A stretch of DNA of 64,000 bases from Alphaproteobacteria bacterium (GCA_019635875.1 JAHBYP010000013.1:62001-126000); one strand, 5' to 3'. Shown: positions 25,311 to 34,596, numbered from the stretch's first letter. Made by a program: numbers and translations. Notes: generated from the sequence alone by a model not told the origin.

Positions 25311-25733
25311 TCAGAGGTCCGTGCGCTCCTGCTCGACCGCCTTGCGCTCGGCCATGTTGAAGCGCTTGTCGTAGATCGGCCGGCCGCCGGTGGTCGGGCC
25401 GGGATACTGCACGATCAGCATCGTGCCGCCGGTCGCGGTGCGCAGCTCCTCCTCGTAGTGCGGATCGGGATGCCAGATCATCGTGCCCGGCCCGTAATCC
25501 CTGCCGCCGATATGGAAGGTGCCGTCGAGCACGTACCAGACCTGCGCGAAGTCGTGGCGATGCAGCGGATGCCAGCCGCCCGGCTCGAGCTTCAGCAGGC
25601 CAGCGTTGGGCTCGGTGGGATTGTCCGGCCGGGGATGGAACAGCATCTTGCCGGTCTCGCCGGGCCAGCGGATCGTCTCCCACTCGATGTCGTCGACATG
25701 CCGCGCGATGGGCGCCTGATGGGTCTCGCTCAT
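25311..25733 (-). CDS. Cupin domain protein
   Basis: A 140-residue single-cupin beta barrel. Motif 1 'GGWHPLHRHDFAQVWYVLDG' gives two His and a metal-site set; 'GPGTMIWHPDPHYEEELRTA' is motif 2. Such small cupins bind a metal or sugar/amine acid ligand, or are dioxygenase-like. The start at 25733 follows GGAGGAGAG and overlaps the repressor stop by four bases (ATGA), so both come from one transcript and may act on the substrate of the divergent amidohydrolase. Confidence 0.82.
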   Translation of the reverse strand: MSETHQAPIARHVDDIEWETIRWPGETGKMLFHPRPDNPTEPNAGLLKLEPGGWHPLHRHDFAQVWYVLDGTFHIGGRDYGPGTMIWHPDPHYEEELRTATGGTMLIVQYPGPTTGGRPIYDKRFNMAERKAVEQERTDL

Positions 25734-26386
25734 GCTCTCCTCCTCGCCGACAGGTTGGTCGCGGGCCTGATGTCGCGCAGCGCGCGGAACGCCGGCGGCG
25801 CCTGCGTCGCGGCGCCGCTCAAGGTGTGCACCATCAAGAGATGCGCCGGCGCGTTGCCCAGCGCGCGACCCATATGCGGGATCGCGGCGTCGAAATGCAG
25901 CGTGTCGCCCGGCGCCATCTCCAGAAGCTCGCGGCCGAGATGGAACTCGAGCCGGCCCTGCGTGAGCTCGAGGAACTCCTCGCCCTCGTGCGACACCAGC
26001 TCGATCGCCTTGCGCGGGCTGGCGGGAAAGACCAGCTCGAAGGCATCCAGCCGCGCGCCGCGCAGATCGCCGCCCAGCCGACGCCAGGCATAGCCGGCCG
26101 GGCTGCGCAGCCAATTCGCAGCCGGGTCGGCGGCACGGCGCAGCACGTAGCGCGGCGTCTCGGCGCCGATATCCTCGAACAGGGCGGCGAGCGGCTGACC
26201 CAGCGCGCTCGCCAGGCCGATCAGGTTGCCGATCGAGGCGTTGGCCGCGCCGCGTTCCAGCCGCGACAGGAAGGCGACCGACAGGCCGGCCGCCGCGGCG
26301 ACATGCTCGAGCGTGCGGCCCTGCCGCTGCCGCGCGCCGCGCAGGCGCGCGCCGATGGTTAGGGCGAGTTCGGTATCCGATGGCAT
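25730..26386 (-). CDS. XRE-family transcriptional regulator with C-terminal cupin
   Basis: A 218-residue regulator. Residues about 12-66 form an XRE helix-turn-helix ('LRGARQRQGRTLEHVAAAAG', 'SVAFLSRLERGAANASIGNL'); residues about 110-195 are a cupin ('SHEGEEFLELTQGRLEFHLG', 'ELLEMAPGDTLHFDAAIPHM') that senses a small ligand. Start at 26386 (MPSDTELAL). A palindromic operator lies upstream of it and of the divergent amidohydrolase. It is the likely self-controlling repressor of the repressor-cupin pair. Confidence 0.88.
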   Translation of the reverse strand: MPSDTELALTIGARLRGARQRQGRTLEHVAAAAGLSVAFLSRLERGAANASIGNLIGLASALGQPLAALFEDIGAETPRYVLRRAADPAANWLRSPAGYAWRRLGGDLRGARLDAFELVFPASPRKAIELVSHEGEEFLELTQGRLEFHLGRELLEMAPGDTLHFDAAIPHMGRALGNAPAHLLMVHTLSGAATQAPPAFRALRDIRPATNLSARRRA

Positions 26387-26417
26387 GACGCGGAGGCTAA
26401 TCCAGGATTGTCCACAA

Positions 26418-26467
26418 TGCAAACTAGTTTGCACAGTGTGCAAACGCACGATGGTGCGCCGTTTGCA
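26418..26467. promoter_or_regulatory. Paired palindromic operator, XRE regulator to amidohydrolase
   Basis: TGCAAACTAGTTTGCA at 26418-26433 is a perfect 16-bp palindrome. Half-sites TGCAAAC recur at 26439-26445 and GTTTGCA at 26461-26467. TGCAAAC units are spaced 21 bp apart, two helical turns, suggesting cooperative binding. They sit within the 92-bp gap between divergent genes. Confidence 0.72.
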
Positions 26468-26478
26468 TGGTTTCGGGG

Positions 26479-27753
26479 ATGAGCGATGCCCCTTACGACC
26501 TCATCCTGCGCGGCGGTCACGTCGTCGATCCCGCCACCGGCCGCGACGGCATGGCCGATGTGGCGATCCGCGATGGCCGCATCGCGGCGGTGCAGGCCAA
26601 CCTGCCGAGCACCGCGCGTGCGGTCGCCGATGTGCGCGGCCGCATCGTGCTGCCGGGCATGATCGACACCCACGCGCACGTCTATACCCACGTCTCCGGC
26701 CGCTTCGGCCTGCCGGCCGACATGGTGGGCGTGCAAAGCGGCGTGACCACGCTGGTCGACCAGGGCGGCCCGTCCTGCATGACCTTCCCCGGCTTCCGCC
26801 ACTTCATCGCCCAGCCGGCCGCGAGCCGCGTGCTGGCGTTCATCTCCGCCTATGTCGTCGGCGGGCTGGAAGGCCATTTCTACCCGAACCTCTACGGCCC
26901 CGACGGCGTCGACGTCGACGCCACGGTGAGGGCGACCCATGCCAATCGCGATCTCGTGCGCGGCATCAAGGCCCATGCCGAGATCGGCGGCTTCGCGCGC
27001 TGGGGCATCGAGGTGATGCGCAAGGCGGCCGAGATCGGCCGCCAGGCGGACCTGCCGATCTACATCCATTTCGGCCAGCTCTGGCCGCTGCCGGAAAGCG
27101 GCGCCAACGGCGTCGATCCCGACGGCATCCTGCCTGACATCGTCGAACTGATGCGGCCGGGCGACATCCTCGCCCATCCCTTCACGCGCCATCCCGGCGG
27201 CTTCATCGACAGGGACGGCCGCGTGCATCCGATCGTCGAGGCGGCGATCGCGCGCGGCTTGAAGATCGATGTCGGCCACGGCAGCCATTTCAGCTTCCGC
27301 ATGGCGCGGCTGGCGCTGGAGGCCGGCATTCTGCCCGACACGTTGGGTGCGGACATGCACGGCTACAACACCAGGGTGCCGCCGCCACCGGGCACGCCCG
27401 CGACGCACCCCGACGAGGCGGAGGCGCATCCCTTCGCCGGCTCGGCGCGCTTCAGCCTCAGCTACGCCATGACCGAATTGCTGGCGCTGGGCCTGACGCT
27501 GAAGCAGGTCGTGCCGATGGTCACGACCAACGCCGCGGCGATGCTCGGCATGGCGGACGAGATCGGGACCCTGCGGCCGGGTGCGATCGCCGATGTCTCG
27601 GTCCTGGCCGACGATCGCGGCCGCTTCCGGCTGTCGGACAACGAGGGCACCGAGGTCATCGCCGACCGCATGCTCAGCCCGCTCTTCTGCCTGCGCGCCG
27701 GCAAGCGCCACGACGCGGCGGCGCCCATCCTGCCGCAGGCGGTCGCGGCGTAA
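26479..27753 (+). CDS. Amidohydrolase/deacetylase family metallohydrolase
   Basis: A 424-residue amidohydrolase-superfamily enzyme (deacetylase-like, dihydroorotase/hydantoinase branch). N-terminal beta element 'MSDAPYDLILRGGHVVDPAT', metal ligands HxH in 'IVLPGMIDTHAHVYTH', probable bridging carboxylated lysine in 'VRGIKAHAEIGGFA', later His in 'IYIHFGQLW' and 'ILAHPFTRHPGG' and the Asp in 'TLGADMHGYNT'. The extended lower part 'GADMHGYNTRVPPPPG' is substrate-side. Start at 26479 rather than 26467 because the operator overlaps the latter. Role with the cupin pair is inferred: hydrolysis of an amide or cyclic imide. Confidence 0.85.
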   Translation: MSDAPYDLILRGGHVVDPATGRDGMADVAIRDGRIAAVQANLPSTARAVADVRGRIVLPGMIDTHAHVYTHVSGRFGLPADMVGVQSGVTTLVDQGGPSCMTFPGFRHFIAQPAASRVLAFISAYVVGGLEGHFYPNLYGPDGVDVDATVRATHANRDLVRGIKAHAEIGGFARWGIEVMRKAAEIGRQADLPIYIHFGQLWPLPESGANGVDPDGILPDIVELMRPGDILAHPFTRHPGGFIDRDGRVHPIVEAAIARGLKIDVGHGSHFSFRMARLALEAGILPDTLGADMHGYNTRVPPPPGTPATHPDEAEAHPFAGSARFSLSYAMTELLALGLTLKQVVPMVTTNAAAMLGMADEIGTLRPGAIADVSVLADDRGRFRLSDNEGTEVIADRMLSPLFCLRAGKRHDAAAPILPQAVAA

Positions 27754-27764
27754 GGGAGAATTAT

Positions 27765-27883
27765 CTTCCCCCGGAGGGGGAAGGTGGCGCGCAGCGCCGG
27801 AAGGGGGATGTCGAAGCCGGACACCGACGTCGTTGAGGCATCCCCCATCCGCCCTTCGGGCACCTTCCCCCTCCGGGGGAAGG
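27765..27883. repeat. Paired palindromic repeat, family B copy 2
   Basis: CTTCCCCCGGAGGGGGAAGG at the left end and its inverse at the right end flank a GGAAGGGGGATGTCGAAG core. Follows the amidohydrolase stop by 11 bp. The remaining gap to the dehydrogenase start at 27957 has nothing more that I can name. Confidence 0.82.
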
Positions 27884-27956
27884 TAGGAGGTCCTGCCGCT
27901 TTGCCCCCGGGGTCTCGGATGCTAGAACGCGCCGAAATCCAGACACGAGGGACAAG

Positions 27957-29453
27957 ATGGTCGCGCAGATCGGGCACTACATCGGCGGCAAGGTCGTCAA
28001 CGGCAGCAGCGGGCGCACCGGCGACATCACCAATCCGGCGACCGGCGAGGTCACGGCCAGGGTGGCGTTCGCGTCGGTGGGCGAGATCGACGCCGCGGTG
28101 CAGGTGGCGAAGAAGGCGCAGCTTGCCTGGGCCAATACGCCGCCGCTGCGCCGCCAGCGCGTGATGTTCAATCTCAAGGGCCTGATCGAGAAGCGGCTCG
28201 ACGATCTGGCGCGCCACCTCTCGCTCGAGCACGGCAAGACCTTCGACGACGCCAAGGGCGAGGTCGGCCGCGGCCTGGAGGTGGTGGAGTTCGCCTGCGG
28301 CATCGCCCATCACATGAAGGGCGATTTCACCGAGCAGGTGGCGTCCGACATGGACACCTGGTCGATCCGCCAGCCGCTGGGCGTGGTCGCCGGCATCACG
28401 CCGTTCAACTTCCCGATCATGATCCCGTGCTGGATGGGCGCCATGGCGGTGGCCTGCGGCAACGCCTTCATCCTCAAGCCGTCGGAGAAGGATCCCAGCG
28501 CGCCGATGCTGCTGGCCGAGCTCTATGCCGAGGCCGGCGCGCCGGCCGGCATCTTCCAGGTGCTCAACGGCGACAAGGTCGCGGTCGACGCGCTGCTCGA
28601 GCATCCCGACGTGCCGGCGATCTCCTTCGTCGGCTCGACCGCGATCGGCGAATACGTCTATCACAAGGGCACGTCGATGAATAAGCGCGTGCAGGCGCTG
28701 TGCGGTGCCAAGAACCACATGGTGATCATGCCCGACGCCGATCTCGACCAAGCGACCGACGCGCTGATCGGCGCCGGTTACGGTGCGGCCGGCGAGCGCT
28801 GCATGGCGATCTCGGTGGCGGTGGCGGTCGGCGGCATCGGCGACAAGCTGATCGAGAAGCTGGCGCCGCGCGTCTCGGCGCTGAAGGTCGGGCCGGGCCT
28901 CGATCCGCAATCGGAGATGGGCCCGCTGGTGACGCGCCAGCACCGCGACAAGGTGATGGGCTATGTCGACCAGGGCGTGAAGGAAGGCGCGAAGCTCGTC
29001 GTCGACGGCCGCGGGCTGAAGCTGCAGGGCTACGAGAACGGCAACTTCATGGGCGGCTGCCTGTTCGACCAGGTGAAGCCCGACATGACCATCTACAAGG
29101 ACGAGATCTTCGGCCCGGTGCTCTCGGTGGTGCGCACCGACGGCTTCGACGAGGCGATCAAGCTGGTCAACGACCACGCCTACGGCAACGGCACGGCGAT
29201 CTTCACCCGCGACGGCGATGCCGCGCGCACCTTCGCCAGCAACGTCAAGATCGGCATGGTCGGCATCAACGTGCCGATCCCGGTGCCGGTCGCCTATCAC
29301 AGCTTCGGCGGCTGGAAGGCCTCGGTGTTCGGCGACCACGGCATCTACGGCATGGAAGGCGTGCGCTTCTACACCAAGCTGAAGACCATCACCGCGCGCT
29401 GGCCCACCGGCATCCGCGCCGGCGCCGAGTTCAACTTCCGGGCACGGACGTAG
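27957..29453 (+). CDS. mmsA: Methylmalonate-semialdehyde dehydrogenase (acylating)
   Basis: A 498-residue aldehyde dehydrogenase of the CoA-acylating MMSDH branch, converting methylmalonate or malonate semialdehyde plus CoA and NAD to propionyl- or acetyl-CoA with CO2 release. N-terminal 'GHYIGGKVVNGSSGRTGDI', Rossmann 'ISFVGSTAIGEYVYHKGTS', nucleophile C282 in YGAAGERCMAISVAV, 'EIFGPVLSVVRTDGFDEAIK' and C-terminal 'VAYHSFGGWKASVFGDHG'. It belongs to valine, beta-alanine and inositol catabolism. Stands alone here; an mmsB partner is not seen nearby. Confidence 0.92.
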   Translation: MVAQIGHYIGGKVVNGSSGRTGDITNPATGEVTARVAFASVGEIDAAVQVAKKAQLAWANTPPLRRQRVMFNLKGLIEKRLDDLARHLSLEHGKTFDDAKGEVGRGLEVVEFACGIAHHMKGDFTEQVASDMDTWSIRQPLGVVAGITPFNFPIMIPCWMGAMAVACGNAFILKPSEKDPSAPMLLAELYAEAGAPAGIFQVLNGDKVAVDALLEHPDVPAISFVGSTAIGEYVYHKGTSMNKRVQALCGAKNHMVIMPDADLDQATDALIGAGYGAAGERCMAISVAVAVGGIGDKLIEKLAPRVSALKVGPGLDPQSEMGPLVTRQHRDKVMGYVDQGVKEGAKLVVDGRGLKLQGYENGNFMGGCLFDQVKPDMTIYKDEIFGPVLSVVRTDGFDEAIKLVNDHAYGNGTAIFTRDGDAARTFASNVKIGMVGINVPIPVPVAYHSFGGWKASVFGDHGIYGMEGVRFYTKLKTITARWPTGIRAGAEFNFRART

Positions 29454-29459
29454 CACTTC

Positions 29460-29583
29460 TCCCTCTCCCCGCTCGCGGGGAGAGGGTCGGGGTGAGGGGT
29501 CGTTTCAGGTTGGGCACAGCCGTGGTGCGTCACTTGCGGCAGCCCCTCACCCCAACCCTCTCCCCGCAAGCGGGGAGAGGGAG
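29460..29583. repeat. Paired palindromic repeat, family A copy 2
   Basis: Inverted CCCTCTCCCCGC hairpins flank a core containing TCGTTTCAGGTTGGGCACAG. Sits between converging genes after the mmsA stop; likely serves both as transcription stop. The core runs opposite to the copy at 31915-32037. Confidence 0.85.
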
Positions 29584-29635
29584 CAGAAGGCCAACCCATA
29601 TGCGATAGCCCTGCCCATCCGGCGGAAGGCAGATC

Positions 29636-31819
29636 CTAATTCTTCCCGCGTCGGCGATTGGCGCGGCGTTCGGCGGCTTCGAGTTCGGCGCGCACCGCGA
29701 TCACGTCGGGCATGCGCGCGCCCAGCCGCTCGGCCTCGATGACGGCCTTCTCCGCGTCGTCGAGATCGTTGCGCGCGATCAGGGCGCGCGCCTGGATCAC
29801 CAGCGCGCGCACCCGCAGCACGATTTGCGGATCGGGCTTGGGCTCGGCTTGGCCGGGCGGCTTGGCCGCCGCGTCGCGCCGCGCGTCGGCGATGCGGCGG
29901 GCGAGCGTGTCCCAGCCGCCGTGCTGCGGATAGCGGCGCCTGCCGTCGGCCAGCAGGCGCTCGGCATTGTCGAGCTGGCCACGCGCGATGGCGGCGTCGA
30001 TCGAGGCCAGGGTGGCGCGCAGCTCGGCTTCCTGGCGCTGGCGGTCGGCGCGCTGGCGCTCGACATCGGCGCGCGCGACGGCGATGTCGGGCAGGCCCGG
30101 CGCCAGTTCCTGCGCCTCGTTGAGCAGCGCCAGCGCGCGGGCGTAGTCGCCCCGCCCGGCGGCCTGGCGCGCCTGGGCAACGATCGCCTGCGCCCGCTCG
30201 CGCCGCTCGCGCTGCTCGCGCACCTGGCGGTCGTCGCCGCCGCGCGCCGCGGCCAGCCGGCGGCGATGCTCGGCCCAGTCCGGCCGGTCGGGATAGCGCC
30301 GCGCGCCGTCTGCCAGCAGCCGGTCGGCCTCCTCGAAGCGCCGGCCGAGGATCGCTGCCTCGAAGGCCGCCAGCAGCAAGCGGAACTGTTCGCCTTCGGC
30401 CTGGGCGCGCACGCGCGCGCGGCCGAGATCGGCGCGCAGCTGATTGGCCTCGGGCAGGCCCGGCGTCAGGTCGTCGGCGATCGCCAGCTGCCGCTCGGTC
30501 TCGCCGAACTCGTTGCGGTCGAGTGCGCGGCGGCCGACGGTGACGGCGACGCGCGCCTGCGCCAGGCGGTTGAGCCAGTCGCTGGTCTGGCGGATCTGCG
30601 CCAGGCGGTTGGCGTCGGCACGGAACTCCGGATCGGTGGGGAAGCGGCGCAGCGCCTCGGTGATCAGCCGCTCGGCCTCCCACAACGCATAGGTCGAGAG
30701 CGCCCGGTCGATCGCGGCGTTGAGCTGATAGCGCTCGCGATGGCGCCCGTCGCGCTCGATGCGCAGGGCGGCGATGTCGGTGCGCGCCTTGGCGGTCTCG
30801 GCGAAATTCGGCGAGGTACGGTCGGCCTCCTGCAGCAGGCGCTCGGCGCCGGCGAAGTCGCCGAAGCTGGCGAGGCGACGCGCCTCGGCGATCAGGCGGC
30901 GGGCTTCCTCGATCTTCGCCGCGCGCGCCTGGTTGGCCTTGATGTTGGCCAGTCGCTGCTGGAACGGGCCCCAGGTCGCCATGTGGTTGGGGTAGCGCCT
31001 GACGGCGTCGGCGATCATCGGCTCGGCGCGCAGCACGTCGTCGGCCAGCAGGGCGCGGTTGATCGCCGCCGCCAGGGTGAGGCGATCAGCCTCGGTGTTG
31101 GTCGGCGGCGGGGGCGGCGGGGGAGAGGGTGGCGGCGCGCCGGGGAAATCGCCCAGGTTCAGCGCGGTGCGCTCGCATTCCAGCCGGTCGGTGACGTCGA
31201 GCTCGGGCTGCACGCAGGATATGACCGTGCCGTCGCGATCGCGCAGCCAGGCGCGCTCGCGGCCCTCGTGGCTGGCGCTGCCCATGAAGGCCAGCCGGTA
31301 CTCGCTGTCGCGCGTCAGCGGAAGCTCGGCGCAGGTCTCGGCGCACCACAGGATCTGCGAGCGCCCGTCGCGATCGTCGAGCCTGCGCAGGATGGCGCTG
31401 CGCAAGGCGACCTGATCGCCCTGGCGCACGCTGAAGGTGCCGAGATGCGCGGCCTCGCCGGTGCGCGAGTCGATCCGGGTGCATTGATCGTCGCGGCAGC
31501 CCAGCACCACCGGCCGGCCCTTGTCGTGGCTCGGGTGCTGGAAGGAGAGGTGGTAGCGCCGCTCGGCGAAGCCCAGCGGCTGGAGGGTGGCGCCCGCCAG
31601 GTCGCGTTCGGCGATGCCCTCGATGCGGATCGGCTTGCAGAAGGACTGGGCGGCGCAGATCCAGGGCATGCCCGAGAGGCGGAAGACATGGACCGCGGGC
31701 TCGCGGTTGAACAGCAGCGGCGCGTAGCCGGCGGGCGGGAAGTCCTGCGCCACGGCGCCGGATGCCGGCAGCGCGCCCAGCAACGCACAGAGCGCGAGGC
31801 GGCGGGAGATGGCGTTCAT
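29636..31819 (-). CDS. Secreted TPR-like protein with fourfold long repeats
   Basis: A 727-residue protein of unknown function. Signal peptide 'MNAISRRLALCALLGALPAS', cleavage near GAVAQ. Residues about 25-225 are a beta-rich, Cys-containing domain ('FNREPAVHVFRLSGMPWICA', 'WCAETCAELPL') unlike any I can name, then a Pro-rich linker at about 250 (PPPSPPPPPPP). The rest is four tandem units of about 116-121 residues, each an A module ('AERLITEALRRFPTDPEF'-like) and a B module ('AERLLQEADRTSPNF'-like): helical TPR-type repeats with a charged linker. A periplasmic interaction scaffold is likely. Start at 31819 is just after the signal peptide ATG. Confidence 0.8.
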   Translation of the reverse strand: MNAISRRLALCALLGALPASGAVAQDFPPAGYAPLLFNREPAVHVFRLSGMPWICAAQSFCKPIRIEGIAERDLAGATLQPLGFAERRYHLSFQHPSHDKGRPVVLGCRDDQCTRIDSRTGEAAHLGTFSVRQGDQVALRSAILRRLDDRDGRSQILWCAETCAELPLTRDSEYRLAFMGSASHEGRERAWLRDRDGTVISCVQPELDVTDRLECERTALNLGDFPGAPPPSPPPPPPPTNTEADRLTLAAAINRALLADDVLRAEPMIADAVRRYPNHMATWGPFQQRLANIKANQARAAKIEEARRLIAEARRLASFGDFAGAERLLQEADRTSPNFAETAKARTDIAALRIERDGRHRERYQLNAAIDRALSTYALWEAERLITEALRRFPTDPEFRADANRLAQIRQTSDWLNRLAQARVAVTVGRRALDRNEFGETERQLAIADDLTPGLPEANQLRADLGRARVRAQAEGEQFRLLLAAFEAAILGRRFEEADRLLADGARRYPDRPDWAEHRRRLAAARGGDDRQVREQRERRERAQAIVAQARQAAGRGDYARALALLNEAQELAPGLPDIAVARADVERQRADRQRQEAELRATLASIDAAIARGQLDNAERLLADGRRRYPQHGGWDTLARRIADARRDAAAKPPGQAEPKPDPQIVLRVRALVIQARALIARNDLDDAEKAVIEAERLGARMPDVIAVRAELEAAERRANRRRGKN

Positions 31820-31914
31820 GGTCTTGGCTCCGCAGAGGGCGGGGAAAAAAACGGCATCGCGCTCGCGCGGTTCCCGCCGCCACGCAAAGCGCACAATGAT
31901 GCCCAACATTCAGC

Positions 31915-32037
31915 TCCCTCTCCCCGCTTGCGGGGAGAGGGTCGGGGTGAGGGGCTGCCGCAAGCCGCGCACCACGGCTGTGCCCAACCTGAAACGACCC
32001 CTCACCCCAACCCTCTCCCCGCAAGCGGGGAGAGGGC
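31915..32037. repeat. Paired palindromic repeat, family A copy 3
   Basis: Same ends as the copies at 12335 and 29460; the core is reversed (ACCACGGCTGTGCCCAACCT). It lies upstream of the repeat protein and after the binding-protein gene. Confidence 0.85.
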
Positions 32038-32050
32038 GTGATGAAACGCC

Positions 32051-33625
32051 CTACTTCTTCTTCTCGATGTTCCAGAACACCGTCACCGCCGATTCGATGT
32101 TGCCGCTGACCGAGGTGCGGCGCGCGATCGGCTGGTTCCACTGGCCGAGGAAGATGTGCGTCGGATATTCGACGATGCGCAGCTGGATCTCCTCGACGAT
32201 CGCCTTCTGCCTGGCGAGGTCGGTCGCCCGCGCGAAGTCGGCGCGCAACTCGACCAGCTTCGGATCGCAGGCCCAGCCGAACCAGGCGCCGTCGCAGGCG
32301 GCATTGGTCATCGAGTTGACCAGCGGGTTGACGATGTCGACCGAGGCGGCGGCGGTCAGCAGCGCGTTCCAGCCGACCGGCGGCGGCTCCTTCTTGGCAC
32401 GGCGCGCCACCAGGGTCGACCAGTCCATCTGCTGCATGTCGACCTTCAGGCCGATGCGCTCCATCTGCGCCTTGGCGACCGGCGCGAGGTTGTTGAGCAC
32501 GTAGAGATCCGTCGTGCCCAGCAGGACGACGGGCGTGCCGTCGTAGCCGGCTTCGCGCACCAGCGCGCGCGCCTTCTCGATGTTCGAGTTGAGCTTGTCG
32601 TCCCAGCCCTTGGTCGAGGCCAGCGGCGTGTCGCACATGAACATCGCCTTGCAGGAGCGGTAATACTTTGGATCGCCGATCACCGCCTTCAGGTAGTCCT
32701 CCTGGTTGAAGCCGTAGAGCAGCGCCTGGCGGATCTTCGGGTTGTCGAACGGCTTGTGCAGCACGTTGAAGCGGAAGAGGTACTGCAGGCCGAGCGGATT
32801 GGCGGCGAACAGCTCGATATTCTTGTCCTTGGCGAAGAGCGGGAACAGGTCGAACTGCGGCGACTCGATCATGTCGATCTCGCCGTTGATCAGCGCGTTG
32901 ACCACGGTCTGCTGGTCGGACATCGCCACCCATTCGACGCGATCGACCTTGGCGACCTTGCCGCCGGCCAGGCCCGAGGGCGGCTCGCTGCGCGGCTTGT
33001 ACTTGGGATTCTTGACGTAGACGGTCTTGTCGCCGGGCTTCCACTCGTCCTTCTTGAAGATGAACGGGCCTGAGCCGGTCGTGTCCGAGAGCTGCGTGAA
33101 GGGATCGGTCTCGGCCACCCGCTTGGGCATGATGAAGAGCGCGCCCGATGGCTTGGAGAAGCCCATCATCAAGAGCGGCGACGGCTCGCTCAGCACGACG
33201 CGGAAGCTCCTGGCGTCGATCGCGGCGATGTCCTTGACAATCTTCATCATCAGCTGGCCAAGCGGATCGCGCGTGGCCCAGCGCTTGATCGAGGGGATGA
33301 CGTCGGCCGTGGTGACCGGCTGGCCGTCGTGCCACTCCAGCCCGTCGCGCAGCTTGAAGGTGTAGGTCAGCTTGTCGTCGGACAGCGACCAGGTGTCGAC
33401 CATCTGCGGCTGGACCTGCAGCTTGCCGTCCAGCGCGAAGAGGGTGTCGTAGATCATGTAGCCGTGGTTGCGCACGATGTAGGCCGTCGTCCAGATCGGG
33501 TCGATGACCTTGAGATCGGAATGGTTGACCACGCGCAACGTGGTCTGCGCGCCGGCGGTGCCGACGGCGACGCCCAGGGCCGAAGCGAACGCCAACGCGG
33601 TAGCCAACAAGCGGATCGATCGCAT
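32051..33625 (-). CDS. ABC transporter substrate-binding protein family 5 (peptide/nickel/dipeptide type)
   Basis: A 524-residue periplasmic binding protein of the SBP_bac_5 family. Signal peptide 'MRSIRLLATALAFASALGVA', cleavage near TAGAQ; 'WSLSDDKLTYTFKLRDGLEW' and 'LQYLFRFNVLHKPFDNPKIR' are family-typical lobes. Start at 33625 has a fair ribosome site. No permease or ATPase genes accompany it, so it must dock onto an unlinked transporter. It binds peptides or other organic molecules; specificity cannot be read. Upstream gap (33626-33777) shows nothing notable. Confidence 0.9.
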   Translation of the reverse strand: MRSIRLLATALAFASALGVAVGTAGAQTTLRVVNHSDLKVIDPIWTTAYIVRNHGYMIYDTLFALDGKLQVQPQMVDTWSLSDDKLTYTFKLRDGLEWHDGQPVTTADVIPSIKRWATRDPLGQLMMKIVKDIAAIDARSFRVVLSEPSPLLMMGFSKPSGALFIMPKRVAETDPFTQLSDTTGSGPFIFKKDEWKPGDKTVYVKNPKYKPRSEPPSGLAGGKVAKVDRVEWVAMSDQQTVVNALINGEIDMIESPQFDLFPLFAKDKNIELFAANPLGLQYLFRFNVLHKPFDNPKIRQALLYGFNQEDYLKAVIGDPKYYRSCKAMFMCDTPLASTKGWDDKLNSNIEKARALVREAGYDGTPVVLLGTTDLYVLNNLAPVAKAQMERIGLKVDMQQMDWSTLVARRAKKEPPPVGWNALLTAAASVDIVNPLVNSMTNAACDGAWFGWACDPKLVELRADFARATDLARQKAIVEEIQLRIVEYPTHIFLGQWNQPIARRTSVSGNIESAVTVFWNIEKKK

Positions 33626-33777
33626 GCTGAAATCCTCCCGGTTCGTCCTGCACGCGGCTGGCCGCCGCTGTTCGTGGAGGGGGATACAGCGCGGGTATCG
33701 TGGGCCTGTTGGGCGGGACTGGGCAAGGACCGTTTCAGCTTCTGTCGCCCGGCCCCGTCGGGGAGAAGGACGAAGCC

Positions 33778-34596
33778 TTACGCGGCGCTGGCGGGCTTGT
33801 GCTGGCGCTCCGTCTCGCGCTGCTGAAGCGCTTCGCGCAGGCGGCGATTGAGGTCGAACTGCACGGGCTGGAAGTCCTCGACACGCACCCAGGGCTGGGC
33901 CAGCACGACGAAGCCATTGTCGTTGAGCGACTCGACGCCGACCACGGGCTCGCCCCGCACCCGCCGGTCGCTTCCGATCAGGTCGCGCACGAAGGCGATC
34001 GCGTTGCCGATGTTCTCGTGGCGCGGCATCTGCACGCGCAGGTCCAGGCGCCGGTGGTCGCCGCGTGTGTGCACGCGCACGATGTCGCCCCACAGCTTGC
34101 CGTTGGGCAGCACGACGCGCGAGCCATCGACCGTCTCGACCTCGGTGTAGAACAGGTTGATCACGCGGATGGCGCCGACCTGTCCGCCGGTCTCTATCAC
34201 GTCGCCGATCCGGAAGGGGCGGAACAGCACTAGCATGATGCCGGCGGCAAGCTGGCTCAGCGTGCCTTGCAGCGCCAGGCCGATGGTCAGGCCCAGCGCG
34301 CCCAGCACCGCCACGAAGCTCGCCGTCGCGACGCCGAAGGTGGTGAGCACGCCGACGAAGGTCAGTACGATGACGGCATAGCGGGCGCCATTGGCGATGA
34401 ACAGCGCCACCGTGGGATCGAAACGGCGGGCGCGGCTGAACAGGCGCGATACCGTCCTGAAGGCGAATCGCGACGCCCACCAGCCCAGCAGCAGGACGAG
34501 AATGGCACCCACGACGCGCATGCCGTAGACGGCGATCAGGCCGATCACCACGTTGCCCGGCTCGCCCCATCTCACGTCGAGATCCATGGTGTTCAA
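33778..34596 (-). CDS. MscS-family mechanosensitive ion channel
   Basis: A 272-residue small-conductance channel. Three membrane helices: about 15-37, 65-95 and the pore helix about 95-120 with 'ATASFVAVLGALGLTIGLAL' and 'QGTLSQLAAGIMLVLFRPF', the Gly/Ala-packed pore lining; beta domain motif 'FRIGDVIETGGQVGAIRVIN' and 'VETVDGSRVVLPNGKLWGD'. Protects against hypo-osmotic lysis. It is divergent from the Fe-ADH gene; nothing ties their functions. Confidence 0.9.
   Translation of the reverse strand: MNTMDLDVRWGEPGNVVIGLIAVYGMRVVGAILVLLLGWWASRFAFRTVSRLFSRARRFDPTVALFIANGARYAVIVLTFVGVLTTFGVATASFVAVLGALGLTIGLALQGTLSQLAAGIMLVLFRPFRIGDVIETGGQVGAIRVINLFYTEVETVDGSRVVLPNGKLWGDIVRVHTRGDHRRLDLRVQMPRHENIGNAIAFVRDLIGSDRRVRGEPVVGVESLNDNGFVVLAQPWVRVEDFQPVQFDLNRRLREALQQRETERQHKPASAA

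Noticed and set aside
29825..32041. 738-residue plus-strand open frame
   Set aside because: Antisense of the repeat protein; its Ala/Gly/Arg-rich translation follows from the sense repeats.
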